NCBI GenBank assembly: GCA_958510825.1
Contig: OY294044.1
Coordinates: forward strand, 80,584,895-80,648,894
DNA: 64,000 nt
DNA from: Brachypterus glaber
Lineage: Eukaryota > Arthropoda > Insecta > Coleoptera > Kateretidae
Reading direction: 5' to 3'
The notes beneath the pieces were generated by a model that saw nothing but the letters and a program-made list of their open reading frames with translations, searched no databases and was not told where the DNA came from. Of the stretch, positions 53,101 through 62,999 are shown piece after piece. Every line of letters begins with the position of its first letter. Position 1 is the first letter of the stretch. A program made the translations under genes and the position numbers.

Positions 53101-54222
53101 GGATTGGAAAGCGCATGTTGATTTTGTTGCTAAAAATATCTCAAAATACTGTTATGCACTTAAAATTTTATCAGAAAGTGTTGATTCAAAAACAGCGCTT
53201 ATCGCATACCACGCATATATAAATTCTAGAATCAGATATGGCATAATATTTTGGGGTAACTCGGTAGACAGTGACAGAATATTAATATTACAAAAAAGAT
53301 GTATCAGAAATATTTACAAACTAAAAGTTACAGACAGTTGTAGAGATATTTTTAGCAGCAACAACATTCTGACTCTGGTTGGCTTATATGTGTTTGAATG
53401 CGTTAAGTTTGTAGTCGAAAATAAGGATTTATTTATTGATTGTAAGAGCCAAGAGGTATATGATACAAGAAAAAAGGTAGAACTTGAAAATGTTAAATGT
53501 AATTACACCTATATTCAAAAAAACGTTCACTATAGTATAATTAGGATCTATAATAGTTTTCCTAGTCATGTAAGAAGTCTTCCAAGTGACAAACTAAAAC
53601 GTGTCTTGAAATCGTACCTGGTCAGTAAATCCTTCTATACTCTCAGCGAATTTTTCGAGGATAAAGGTAGAGAAAACATTTAAAATTTAACTTTCTAGAT
53701 CTAGATATTTTCTTCTTTTGTATGTACTATAATTTTTAAGTAAAACAAGTTTATGTATTAATATTGTAATAATTATATTTGTAATTTTGACATGTTCAAC
53801 ACCCTCCGGGGTATCTCTGAGCAAATAAATGATAATCTAATCTAATCTAATCTTTAACATAGCTAAATTTAAATGCGTTTGTCAGTACAATAAATAATGC
53901 GATATTGTATTATATAAATGATTCAAGCAATCATATTTTTATAAATTAACTCTTTTTAGAAAGTCGCTTAGTGCAGAAACATTTGAAATAATCTACAAGT
54001 AAAACGCACTAAGTGCACTAAATGACTTAGTGCCTATTGCCAGATAAAATTTGAATCAACATCAAATTGGTGCGTTTTGTATAGTGGGTAACTCCCTTGG
54101 CAGTCCACCTAGAAGTTAGTTCGGTTTACCTGTACATAGATCATCAAAAATTAATTATAGTGCCATAAAAATCCCATTTTTTGCAAAAAAGTGACTTAGT
54201 GCCTTTTACTTGTAAGCCGACG
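50113..54222. mobile_element. TIR element (CGTCGGC type), copy 2, carrying a nested RT-B
   Basis: Left end CGTCGGCTTACAAG at 50113 and right end ending TTACTTGTAAGCCGACG at 54222, flanked by ATAT. It is largely the reverse complement of 4797-5842 (shared TTGGCAGTCC, AGATTATTTCAAATG-type and CACTAAGTG phrases). Internal copies of the terminal phrase occur at about 50340-50385 (CTTGTAGGTCCACGACGTCGGCG). The RT-B element at about 51027-53852 is inserted inside. No transposase. Confidence 0.75.
51027..53852 (+). mobile_element. RT-B non-LTR retrotransposon, longest copy (endonuclease + RT)
   Basis: A 5'-truncated element with an apurinic-type endonuclease domain in 51032-51649 (GGAAIYSNKK, VICGDFNINLLEPN, TLIDNFFV and SDHYAQ). 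A linker region follows with frame breaks (KAWITSGIKVSSKQKR at about 51735), then a 487-codon RT frame 52220-53683 with NYRPISLLS, KAFDSVNF, GVPQGSILGPLLY and LYADDITMI. The 3' UTR has GCAAATAAATGATAA and a TAATC-repeat tail. It copies itself by target-primed reverse transcription. Frame breaks in the endonuclease-RT linker and the missing 5' end mean this copy is inactive. It is almost identical to the copies at 25758 and 29589. Confidence 0.9.
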
Positions 54223-54285
54223 ATATAAGATACTAATTTTTCTATCAACTTATTATCAATAATTTACTATTCTTAATTTTTGCAG

Positions 54286-54386
54286 GAGAATATCCTGCTG
54301 CGATGCAACATGGCGGCCAACTTCGCCTCAAATATCCAGTTTCAACGTGCCTCCTCAGCGTCATTGTGGCTTTAGTGGGAACGTAA
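54286..54386 (+). CDS. Dpr-family gene, terminal exon
   Basis: After TTTTTGCAG (acceptor 54284-54285) the exon encodes EYPAAMQHGGQ followed by a short hydrophobic C-terminus (LLSVIVALVGT) and a TAA at 54384. The phase-1 entry matches the exon ending at 47629. AAMQHGG is typical of the Dpr tail, and the hydrophobic end suggests a GPI-anchor signal or short membrane segment, as in other Dpr proteins. The exon is too short for ordinary ORF lists. Confidence 0.88.
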
Positions 54387-55604
54387 ATTTGAAAATTCCT
54401 GTTTAGATTTCTAAGGACATTTCGGTGATAAGAAAAAACAATAAAAGTGTAAATAGTTCTGAACGTAAACTGTGAATCTCATCTAAGACGATTAATTTTC
54501 AAATTGAATTGCTAACAAGCACCAACGTGGGTACAAGTTGAGCAAAGGACAGTAAGATTTATTTGTGTTTTGCATTTCGTTATACATCTCAAATAAATGT
54601 TAATGTAATAATTAAATAATATTATTATTAAAATACGTATTAAAAGTATATATGTAGATAAATAAAATTTTTATGATAAAACAAAGTAATAAATAGCATA
54701 TGTTATGTATAAATGTTTAACCTGCAACAGGTTAGTATGGTGCGGTATCATATAGCATTTTTAACGTTACACATTTTCTTATTTTGTTTTTCGGCTACTA
54801 CTGTACAAGCATATCAACCTGCATTTACTATCGGTGACAAATGAACTGAGACGAGTGTTTCAGGTCTAATTAAAAAAAAACTACCCCTTAAAAAAAATTC
54901 AAAAAAATATATGTTGATATTAAGCTATATCTGCATAGTATTGTGAAGTTTCAAAAAATTTATTCCACTCGTTTATTTATAATTCATAAAATTATAAAAA
55001 AATGTCATGTTTTTTGGCGATATTGAAGAAAATTTAACTATTACAGTCAATAAGTTGGTTAATACTTAATATTTTTTTGTGAAATTTTTAGCAAGTATAG
55101 AGTAATGTTTTTCATTTCACTTGAATAATAAAAAAAAACGAAAACATTTCCTCGTTTTTTAATAAAAATATAAATTCTAAAAGGGAGTCCCCATACTTAA
55201 TTTACAACAAAGTATGTTTTTTTTTCGGGATATTATATATGTATAAGTAAATATGATAATCTTTGATAAAATAATTGCAAATAATTTATTTTTAAGGACA
55301 AAAATAAATATTTTGTAAAAATTGAATCAGTAACATTGTTTATTCATTTCTCGGTTAACCACTATCTTTATAAAGCGGAGAACGCAATTTAAAATGCATT
55401 ATGGTATATTTGCTGTGGTTTTGTATTTTTGTTATTGATGGAACTATAACAAGAAAATAACAGAAAAATACAGGATATGTTTAAGCCTAGAAAATATATA
55501 AATATAAGATTAAAATTGAGTATATAAATAAAAATAGTTTACAGTTTTGTACTTACCGTAAGGTACTTACGATATAATATTTCCACATACCTAAATATTT
55601 AGCG
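54387..55604. other. 3' UTR and flank of the dpr-like gene, then non-coding DNA
   Basis: AATAAATG (about 54593) and AATAAAATTT (about 54660) are candidate polyadenylation signals. The rest is AT-rich with no gene seen; the left end of the transposon at 55605 was not found. Confidence 0.5.
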
Positions 55605-56975
55605 ATGCCATTCACTAACTTACAAATAAAAGATACTATCATAAAAGTGGAAAGCTTTTTTGATAAAGAAAAAAGTAATGGGTTACAAAGTATAGATGTA
55701 AACAAAAAGTTGCAAAGAACAGCCGATTGTCTGGGTATTAGTTTATCAACTGTTAATCGAGTATTGGCTGAGTATAAAAGTGGCTTTATTTCACCTGCAA
55801 AAACTGGTGGTGGCCGAAAAAAAATAGAAATTGACGAAATACTGCAAGGTGTAGTAAGAAGAAGCGTATTAGACTTTTATTTGGAGCGAAAATTTCCTAC
55901 CGTAAAAGAAGTTCATCAAAAACTAAAGGAAAATGTTGAGGATTTTCCAGATATTTCTGACAGAACCTTATTGCGATGGTTCAAGGAGTTAAATTTTTTT
56001 TACCAAAAATTGAACAAAAAGCCTATTTTAATGGAAGAAAATTCAACCGCAGCTAAAAGATCAGAATTTTTGTATAATATTAAGCGGTATCGTGACTCTC
56101 ATTGAAAAATATATTATACTGATGAAACCTGGTGCGGTGCTAATCATTCCAGGCAATTTGGATGGGTTGAACGTGTTGACCCACAAATGAGAGACAACTT
56201 CGATAGGTACAGAGGAGGCGTACAAGAAATAAATGGCTATAGAGGTGGGATAAAGAGGCCATCTGGAGCTGGAAAGCGAGTTATAATTTTACATATAGGA
56301 AACGAGAATGGATTCTTGGAAGGGTGTTTAAAATGTTTTATTGGAGTAAAAGGTTCCGGCGATTACCATGGAGAAATGAATAAACAACATTTTGAAGAAT
56401 GGTTTCGGTTGGTACTAAGTCTCTTACCTAATAAGTCTGTCATTGTGATTGATCAGGCACCTTATCATACAATGTTGGATCCTGAGTTTAGGAACCCAAC
56501 AACAAAATGGAGAAAAGCTCAAATTATAGAATGGATGTCAAAAAGACGAGTAATTTTACCTGAGGGCGTGCTAACATTTGAGAATCTAACAAAACCTCGA
56601 CTTTTGGAGTTAGCACTCCCTTATCATTTTGAAAAAAAGCTTCTATTGGATAAAATAACGAAAGAGTTACGAGGAGATGATGTAAAGTTACTATGGCTAC
56701 CGGTTGCTCATTGCGAATTTAACGCAATTGAACTTATATGGGCCTACGTAAAAAATAAGGTGGCGAAACTAAATACAACTTTTAAGATAAATGATGTTTT
56801 GCAATTATGTATTGATACAATGCAAAACGTACCTGGTTCAGTTTGGAAAAATTGTGTTGAGCATGCTAAAAAAGTGGAAGAAAAATATCGTACCAAAGAA
56901 AATCTAATAGATATTGCAGTAGAACCCCTCATAATTAATCTTGGCGATGGAGGAAGAAGAAGAAAATTTATTTGA
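55605..56975 (+). pseudogene. DDE transposase (IS630/Tc1-mariner-like) with one in-frame stop
   Basis: Residues 1-166 contain a helix-turn-helix (LQRTADCLGISLSTVNRVL) and a second DNA-binding-like segment ending RYRDSH. A TGA at 56103-56105 interrupts the frame. The same frame continues YYTDETW (first catalytic Asp), VIDQAPYHT (second Asp) and HCEFNAIELIWAYVK (Glu) to a stop at 56973. The catalytic layout and the PTTKWRKAQIIEWM segment are those of DDE_3-type transposases seen in insects. One nonsense change explains the break; no frameshift is needed. Terminal inverted repeats were not found, so the element's limits are unknown. Confidence 0.85.
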
Positions 56976-57350
56976 GTCAGAATCTGATTTGGAAAATGAT
57001 ATTTAATTTTGTACGCATAATCATTCTCTGTTTTATTCGACTTTTTAATAATACACTACTTGTGTAATAAAATATTGCTTAAAATGTAAAACGTTTAAGG
57101 TAATAAAAAAATCAAGTATAAAAATAAAAATAAATGTACCGCTTCGTTCAAATAGTAAACTGAATACGTGAGAGAAGCAGTCAGCGCGCTTGCCGACACG
57201 GAGCTCCGCTTCCGTCTCCTCGCCTCTCTGAACGGCGATTAAAATTTATTTTTCAAAGCGTTCACACCGGATAAAATACTTAAAAAAAATACATTTTAGT
57301 AATAACTTTATTTTGGGTCGGTCAAGTTAGCCCCCCCCAGTTAAAACTTA
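56976..57350. other. Non-coding flank
   Basis: A GC-richer patch at 57165-57245 (GTCAGCGCGCTTGCCGACAC...) in AT-rich DNA. No tRNA fold or ORF recognised. Confidence 0.4.
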
Positions 57351-58332
57351 GGGTCGAAAATACATAGGTATTTTCCACACAACTTGCACAACCAAAAAAA
57401 AAAGCTTGCGCACTAACCATTGGTTAATTATATGAAAAAAACCGTGGGGGGGGCTAACTTGACCTTAGCCCCCCCAGTAAAAAAGTTAAAATTTTTCACT
57501 ACAATCCAATAGTAAATAGCTTGCACAAGCTTGCACAACCAAAATAAAAGCTTGCGCACCCTTAACAAGAGCGGTGAGGGGTAAATAATGTTTACCGTCA
57601 GCCCCCCCAGAACTAAAATTGACCGAAAAATGTTGTAGTATGTTAAAAAAGAGCTTTCACAACCTTGCACAACCAAAATAAAAGCTTGCGCACCCTTAAC
57701 AAGAGCGGTGAGAGGTAAATAATGTTTACCGTCAGCCCCCCCCAGAACTAAAATTGACCGAAAAATGTTGTAGTATGTTGAAAAAAAGCTTGCACAACCA
57801 AAATAAAAGCTTGCGCACCCTTAACAAGAGCGGTGAGGGGTAAATAATGTTTACCGTCAGCCCCCCCCAGAACTAAAATTGACCGAAATATGTTGTAGTA
57901 TGTTAAAAAAAAAGCTTGCACAACCTTGCACAACCAAAATAAAAGCTTGCGCACCCTGAACAAGAGCGGTGAGGGGTAAATATGTTTACCGTCAGCCCCC
58001 CCCAGAACTAAAATTGACCGAGAAATGTTGTAGTATGTTAAAAAAAAGCTTGCACAACCTTGCACAACCAAAATAAAAGCTTGCGCACCCTTAACAAGAG
58101 CGGTGAGGGGTAAATAATGTTTACCGTCAGCCCCCCCAGAACTAAAATTGACCGAAAAATGTTGTAGTATATTAAAAAAAAGCTTGCACAACCTTGCACA
58201 ACCAAAATAAAAGCTTGCGCACCCTTAACAAGAGCGGTGAGGGGTAAATAATGTTTACCGTCAGCCCCACCCCAGAACTAAAATTGACCGAAAAATGTTG
58301 TAGTATGTTAAAAAAAAGCTTGCACAGGAACC
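57351..58332. repeat. Tandem repeat, ~124-137-bp unit with AAGCTT and poly-C
   Basis: The phrase AAAAGCTTGCGCACCC recurs at about 57547, 57681, 57805, 57942, 58078 and 58209. Each unit also carries AAGAGCGGTGAGGGGTAAAT, GTTTACCGTCAGCCCCCCC and AACTAAAATTGACCG. Unit length varies with the C-tract and with a partial internal duplication of TTGCACAACC. Degenerate units start at about 57351 and the last breaks off at about 58326. Confidence 0.93.
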
Positions 58333-58697
58333 TTTTCAGATACAGAAACGGGGTTTTGCATGTAAACTAAACTTAATAAGGCCCATCTTCGTATATTATT
58401 TTCAGGTACTTATTTTAACCACGAACGTGCGAAACGGGGGGCCTTATTCGTTTTTTGCCCCTAAATTTTTTCTGTGTATTTTTTTTGTCAGGTCAATATA
58501 CATAAAAAGGTGCTCTTGTTGTAATACTGTAGTATTAACCGTTTTCTGCTCCCCCTGAGGGGCGGGGGTAGTTTTCTTGAAAATTGATATATTCGGGTTT
58601 TTGAGGTCGCTAAAGCAGAATCTTAAAATATTTTTTTTCTAAATACACCCCCTGAGGGGCGGGGGGTAGTTATCGTAAAATTGGTATATTGGGGTTT
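58333..58697. other. Non-coding, with a short duplicated phrase
   Basis: CCCCCTGAGGGGCGGGGG with GTAGTT...TTGGTATATT or a close variant occurs twice (58551 and 58649), suggesting that the sequence entering the gap is also tandem-repetitive. Confidence 0.5.
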
Positions 58698-58897
58698 NNN
58701 NNNNNNNNNNNNNNNNNNNNNNNNNNNNNNNNNNNNNNNNNNNNNNNNNNNNNNNNNNNNNNNNNNNNNNNNNNNNNNNNNNNNNNNNNNNNNNNNNNNN
58801 NNNNNNNNNNNNNNNNNNNNNNNNNNNNNNNNNNNNNNNNNNNNNNNNNNNNNNNNNNNNNNNNNNNNNNNNNNNNNNNNNNNNNNNNNNNNNNNNN
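58698..58897. other. Assembly gap (200 N)
   Basis: Exactly 200 undetermined bases between two repeat fields. The round number suggests a placeholder of unknown true length. Confidence 0.98.
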
Positions 58898-59049
58898 CTA
58901 GTTTAGAATTTCCTAGTTTAGTGATTTTAAGTAAACTTTTGCCTAAAGTGGACTGTGGAGAAACCTGAGTAGTACCACCATGTGTGTCTTTTTTCAAGGC
59001 GTTTATCTATGAGTATAACTCAAAATGGGTCTAACTTGAGTTACATCCT

Positions 59050-60760
59050 TGTTGCTTGGGAGTGTCGATATTTTTGATATAAAAAAATAACCGAGCCTTG
59101 ATCCCCAATGATTTATACATGTATCGAAACAGCATCCGTTATAAAGTTTTTGGAAAAGATTACAACCCCCTAGGACCGTGCCACGGGGTAGTATTTTTAA
59201 GTTGAATCTGATCGAAACGCTATTTCAATATATTGTTGGTATAAAAAAATATAACAGAGTCTTGATCCCTGATGATTTATATACGCATCGAAACTGCATT
59301 TGTCATAGATTTTTTGATAAAAAATACAACTCCCTAGGACGTGTCGGAACCGTGCCGCGGGGCAGAATTTTTAAAATGAATCCGCTCGAAACTCTATTTC
59401 AATATATTTTTGGTATAAAAAAACTATAGCCGGGTCTTGATCCCTGATGATTTATGCACATAGTAAAACAGCATCCATCATAGATTTATTGAAAAAAAAT
59501 TACAACCCCCTAGGACTTTAAAACCCCCTAGGACCGTGCCACGGGGTAGTATTTTTAAGTTGAATCTTCTCGAAACGCAATCAATTTAAATATATTTGTG
59601 GTATAAAAAATATAACCGTCTTGATCCCTCATGATTTATACATGTAAACAGCAATCATAGAGTTTTTGAAAAAAAAAATACAACCCCCTAGGACGTGTCC
59701 GGACCGTGCATCGGGGCAGTATTTTTAAAATGAATCTACTCGAAACGCAATTTAAATATATTTTTGGTATAAAAAATATAGCCGATCTTGATCCTTGCTG
59801 ATTTATGCACATAGTAAAACAGCAACCATCATAGATTTGTTGAAAAATATTACAACCCCCTAGGACGTGTCCGGGCCGTGCCGCGGGGCACATATACATG
59901 TATTGAAACAGCATCCATCATAGAGTTTTTGAAAAAAATTACAACCCCCTAGAACCGTGCTACGGTTTTTTTTCTTTTAAGTTGAATGTTCTAGAAACGC
60001 TATTTAAATATATATTTGGTACCTATAAAAAAATATAACCGAGTCTTGATCCCTCACATAAACGTATCGAAACAGCATTTATCATAGAGTTTTTGAAATA
60101 AAATTACAACCCCCAGGGACGTGTCCGGACCGTCCGCGGGGCAGTATTTTTAAGTTGAATCTGCTCTAAACACTATTTCAATATATTTTTGGTATAAAAA
60201 AATATAACCGAGTATTGATCCCTGATTGTTTATACACGTATCGAAACAGCATTTATCATAGATTTTTTGAAAAAAAAAAAAATACAACTTCCTAGGACGT
60301 ATCCGGACCGTGCCGCGGGGCAGTATTTTTAAAATAAATCTGCCCGAAAAGCCATTTCAATATATTTTTGGTATAAAAAAATATAGCCGAGTCTTGATCC
60401 CTGATGATTTATGCACATAGTAAGACAGCATCTATCATAGAGTTTTTGGAAAAAATTACAATCCCCTAGGACCATGCCACGGGGTAGTATTTTAAGTTGA
60501 ATTTTTCGAAACGCTATTTAAATATATTTTTCGTATAAAAAAATATAACCGAGTCTTGAGCCCTTATGATTTATACACGTATCATAACAGCATTCATCAT
60601 AGAGTTTTTAGAAAAAATTATAACCCACTGAACGGTACCGCGTGTTTTTAAGTTGTATCTGCTCGAAACGCTATTTTAATGTATTCTTGGTTTAAAACAA
60701 TTTAATCGAGTCTTGATCCTTGATGATTTTTGCACATTCCGAAACAGCATTCAAATTTAT
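59050..60760. repeat. Degenerate ~170-bp satellite
   Basis: About nine to ten diverged units, each with a version of CTTGATCCCTGATGATTTA, CGAAACAGCATCCATCATAG, TTACAACCCCCTAGGACG, GTGCCGCGGGGCAGTATTTT and CTGCTCGAAACGCTATTT, then TATATTTTTGGTATAAAAAA. Units differ by substitutions and indels (one is shortened near 59500 with CCCTAGGAC duplicated), so this is an old array. Confidence 0.9.
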
Positions 60761-61984
60761 GCCGTAAATCATCTACAAAACAAAAAAAGGTTTACTCAAA
60801 TCGGTGAACTCGTTTGGACTTACTTATAATACATAATAAAAATACATCTAAAATAGAAAACCTCATATCAAACTCAGTTACCTTCATGTCTGTAAAATAA
60901 TTTCTTGCTTGTTACTTAAATATTTTTTTGCTAATAATCTTATTTTAATCCATGACAGAAGAAAACTGTCTAGTAGGTATATATTTATAATATTTGTGGA
61001 TGCATATAATAATACAATGATTTTAACAATAAAAAAATACACCGATACATCGACACTCTAGGCGTGTTGGAGCGGGAATAAATGAAGCGTATATCCAACT
61101 GGCCCGCCATAGTGCACTGTTTATATGAAAAAAAGCATTGTATTCATATTATGATTTTATTGCAAACACTTTTATGATTTTATTGCAAAAAATTTTATGA
61201 TTTTACTGCAAACAATTTCTTATAAATATAAATTTGATAAAATACCCACCTTTAGGTACCCAATAATAAGTATAATTCGTTTGATTGTTACTTTATGCTT
61301 TTAAGTCATTACAGACAAATTTGATTTTAATCATGGTAATAATAACAAACACTGCAAATGTTCTTCCCAAAGTCCACATCAAACAGTCTCGATAAATTGT
61401 TTCAGAAGCATTTGAAAATATTGCACACATAACTTACATGTTAATCTATTTTCTGCAGCTAGGTCTTCCAACTTTAAATTTAATTTCGTTAAAAATAATT
61501 TTAGTTGTGGGTTAATAAGATCATTAAAAAAATTCGTGAATGATAACATGACCTCTTGAATACGCTTTAATGAGTTTTCAGCGTAAATCGAACATTTTTT
61601 TAAGGCCACTAACCTCCAAACGTGAATAAAATACTATCCTTTATCTAGGACTATTCAATATTAAAATTAAATATTACACCAATCTAGTTTTCAATCATGC
61701 TACAGAGTGTTATTAATAACACTATATGTGTATTAATACACATCACCAAAATTCTGCCCCCCCCCCCCATTAATTTGAAACGTAAACAAAAATTATTCTT
61801 AACAAATTTGTGAGTTCAGTTCTACATTTTATTGAAATGCTTTATCACATTTATATTTAATGAAAAAGTCGTCACAAAATGTGAGAAATAAAGGTGCCAA
61901 TAACCAGTAAGTCCTTCTTGAGCAGCAACAATGAGCTCTTGAAGTGTGAACGGGAGGTTGTCTCTATTATAAAAAAAAGTCAAA
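60761..61984. other. Non-coding DNA with small repeats
   Basis: TTATGATTTTATTGCAAA or a variant occurs three times in a row at about 61148-61213. A C-tract lies at 61758. CAATCTAGTTTTCAATCATG (61681) resembles the foldback end CAATCTATTTTCCAATCATC. Two minus-strand ORFs (61609-61379 and 62007-61822) have protein-like composition, but I recognise no domain and cannot support a gene. Confidence 0.4.
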
Positions 61985-61985
61985 G

Positions 61986-62962
61986 ATGGCGGCGAGTAGC
62001 ATGTCAAATGATTTCATGGTGAACAAATCCTCTAATAATAGTGAAAATAAATGTCGAAAATGCAAAAAAAAGGTGGTCAATGGTGTAAAATTAGTGCTTG
62101 TGATAGACCTAGTCATCTTAAGTGTGCATACCAAGATAAAGACGAAAATCCAATATGTAATATTTGTATCAACGACCTGATCGACTCTACATCATCAGGC
62201 GATAGTGTGGAAACGGTTATCGAAGCCGGCGACGAAACCGAGTGCCATAACGAAAATATCGTACAAGAAAATAAAAGACTCTGGAGCGAAATATTACTCT
62301 TAAGAAAGCTGGTGGATGAAATGGATGAAAAAAATCATCTTTTAAAATTTAAAATCGACGTATTGGAAAATAAAAATCGTGCCCTTACAGATAGGCAACA
62401 TAATATACACCCTAAGACAAAGACAGACGATGCAAGACCAGAGAATTCTACTATACCGACAGTGCTAGTGACAGCAGCTACTAAGAACGTAAATACGCAT
62501 AATTTTAACAAAAATGAAGTGTCATTGGCTATTAAAAATGCCAAAACGAGTAACAAACTCAAAGAAATACAAGAAATCAACGAGGATATATCGCCTGCCA
62601 ACAACGAATGGTCCGTACAAAAACGTAAACAGCGACGAAATCGCAAAATTGTGATAGGAGAAAATTCTAGCAACATAAACATAAAAACGGTGCCCAAATC
62701 ACAGACCTTACATATTACTAGACTAGATCCTAGTACAACACCGGATAAGCTAAAAACGCTACTAATTCCACATTTCTCTAGTGTTGTATGTGAGACTCAC
62801 ACTTCAAAACAGCCAAATATCTACACCTCTATAAAAGTTACTATTCGGGCAGAAAACCTGGATAAGACATGGGACCCAAGCATATGGCCTAAAGGGGCTT
62901 TAATATCTCCTTTTTTACTGCGGAGGAACAAACAAATGACAGAACAAAGTCAAGCAACATAA
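61986..62962 (+). CDS. ORF1 of a third non-LTR retrotransposon (PHD finger + coiled coil), frameshifted
   Basis: The start ATG at 61986 (GATGGCGGCG) leads into CRKCKKK, the first Cys pair of a PHD-type finger. A run of eight A at about 62063-62070 then shifts the frame. The remainder of the finger (Cys, His and Cys pairs up to CNICINDLID) and the rest of ORF1 are open in the frame 62051-62962. A coiled coil follows (ENKRLWSEILLLRKLVDEMD region, about residues 75-120 of that frame), then a basic segment and a C-terminal domain ending WPKGALISPFLLRR. Such PHD/coiled-coil ORF1 proteins precede endonuclease-RT ORFs in insect CR1/Jockey-like elements and bind the element RNA. Confidence 0.78.
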
Positions 62963-62999
62963 ACAGTAATTAAAAGCCCAAGGGCTTAATCACTCAAAA

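Noticed and set aside
54600..57350. Terminal inverted repeats bounding the DDE transposase
   Set aside because: Compared the flanks on both sides by eye and found no matching inverted ends, so no boundaries are claimed.
57748..58191. 147-codon minus-strand ORF with repeated LGGADGKHYLP text
   Set aside because: It is the translation of the ~130-bp tandem repeat and nothing else.
58623..58997. ORFs spanning the N gap
   Set aside because: They consist mainly of undetermined bases.
61379..62007. Minus-strand ORFs of 76 and 61 codons as exons of a host gene
   Set aside because: Protein-like composition but no recognisable domain, and splice sites between them are not convincing. Left as unsupported.
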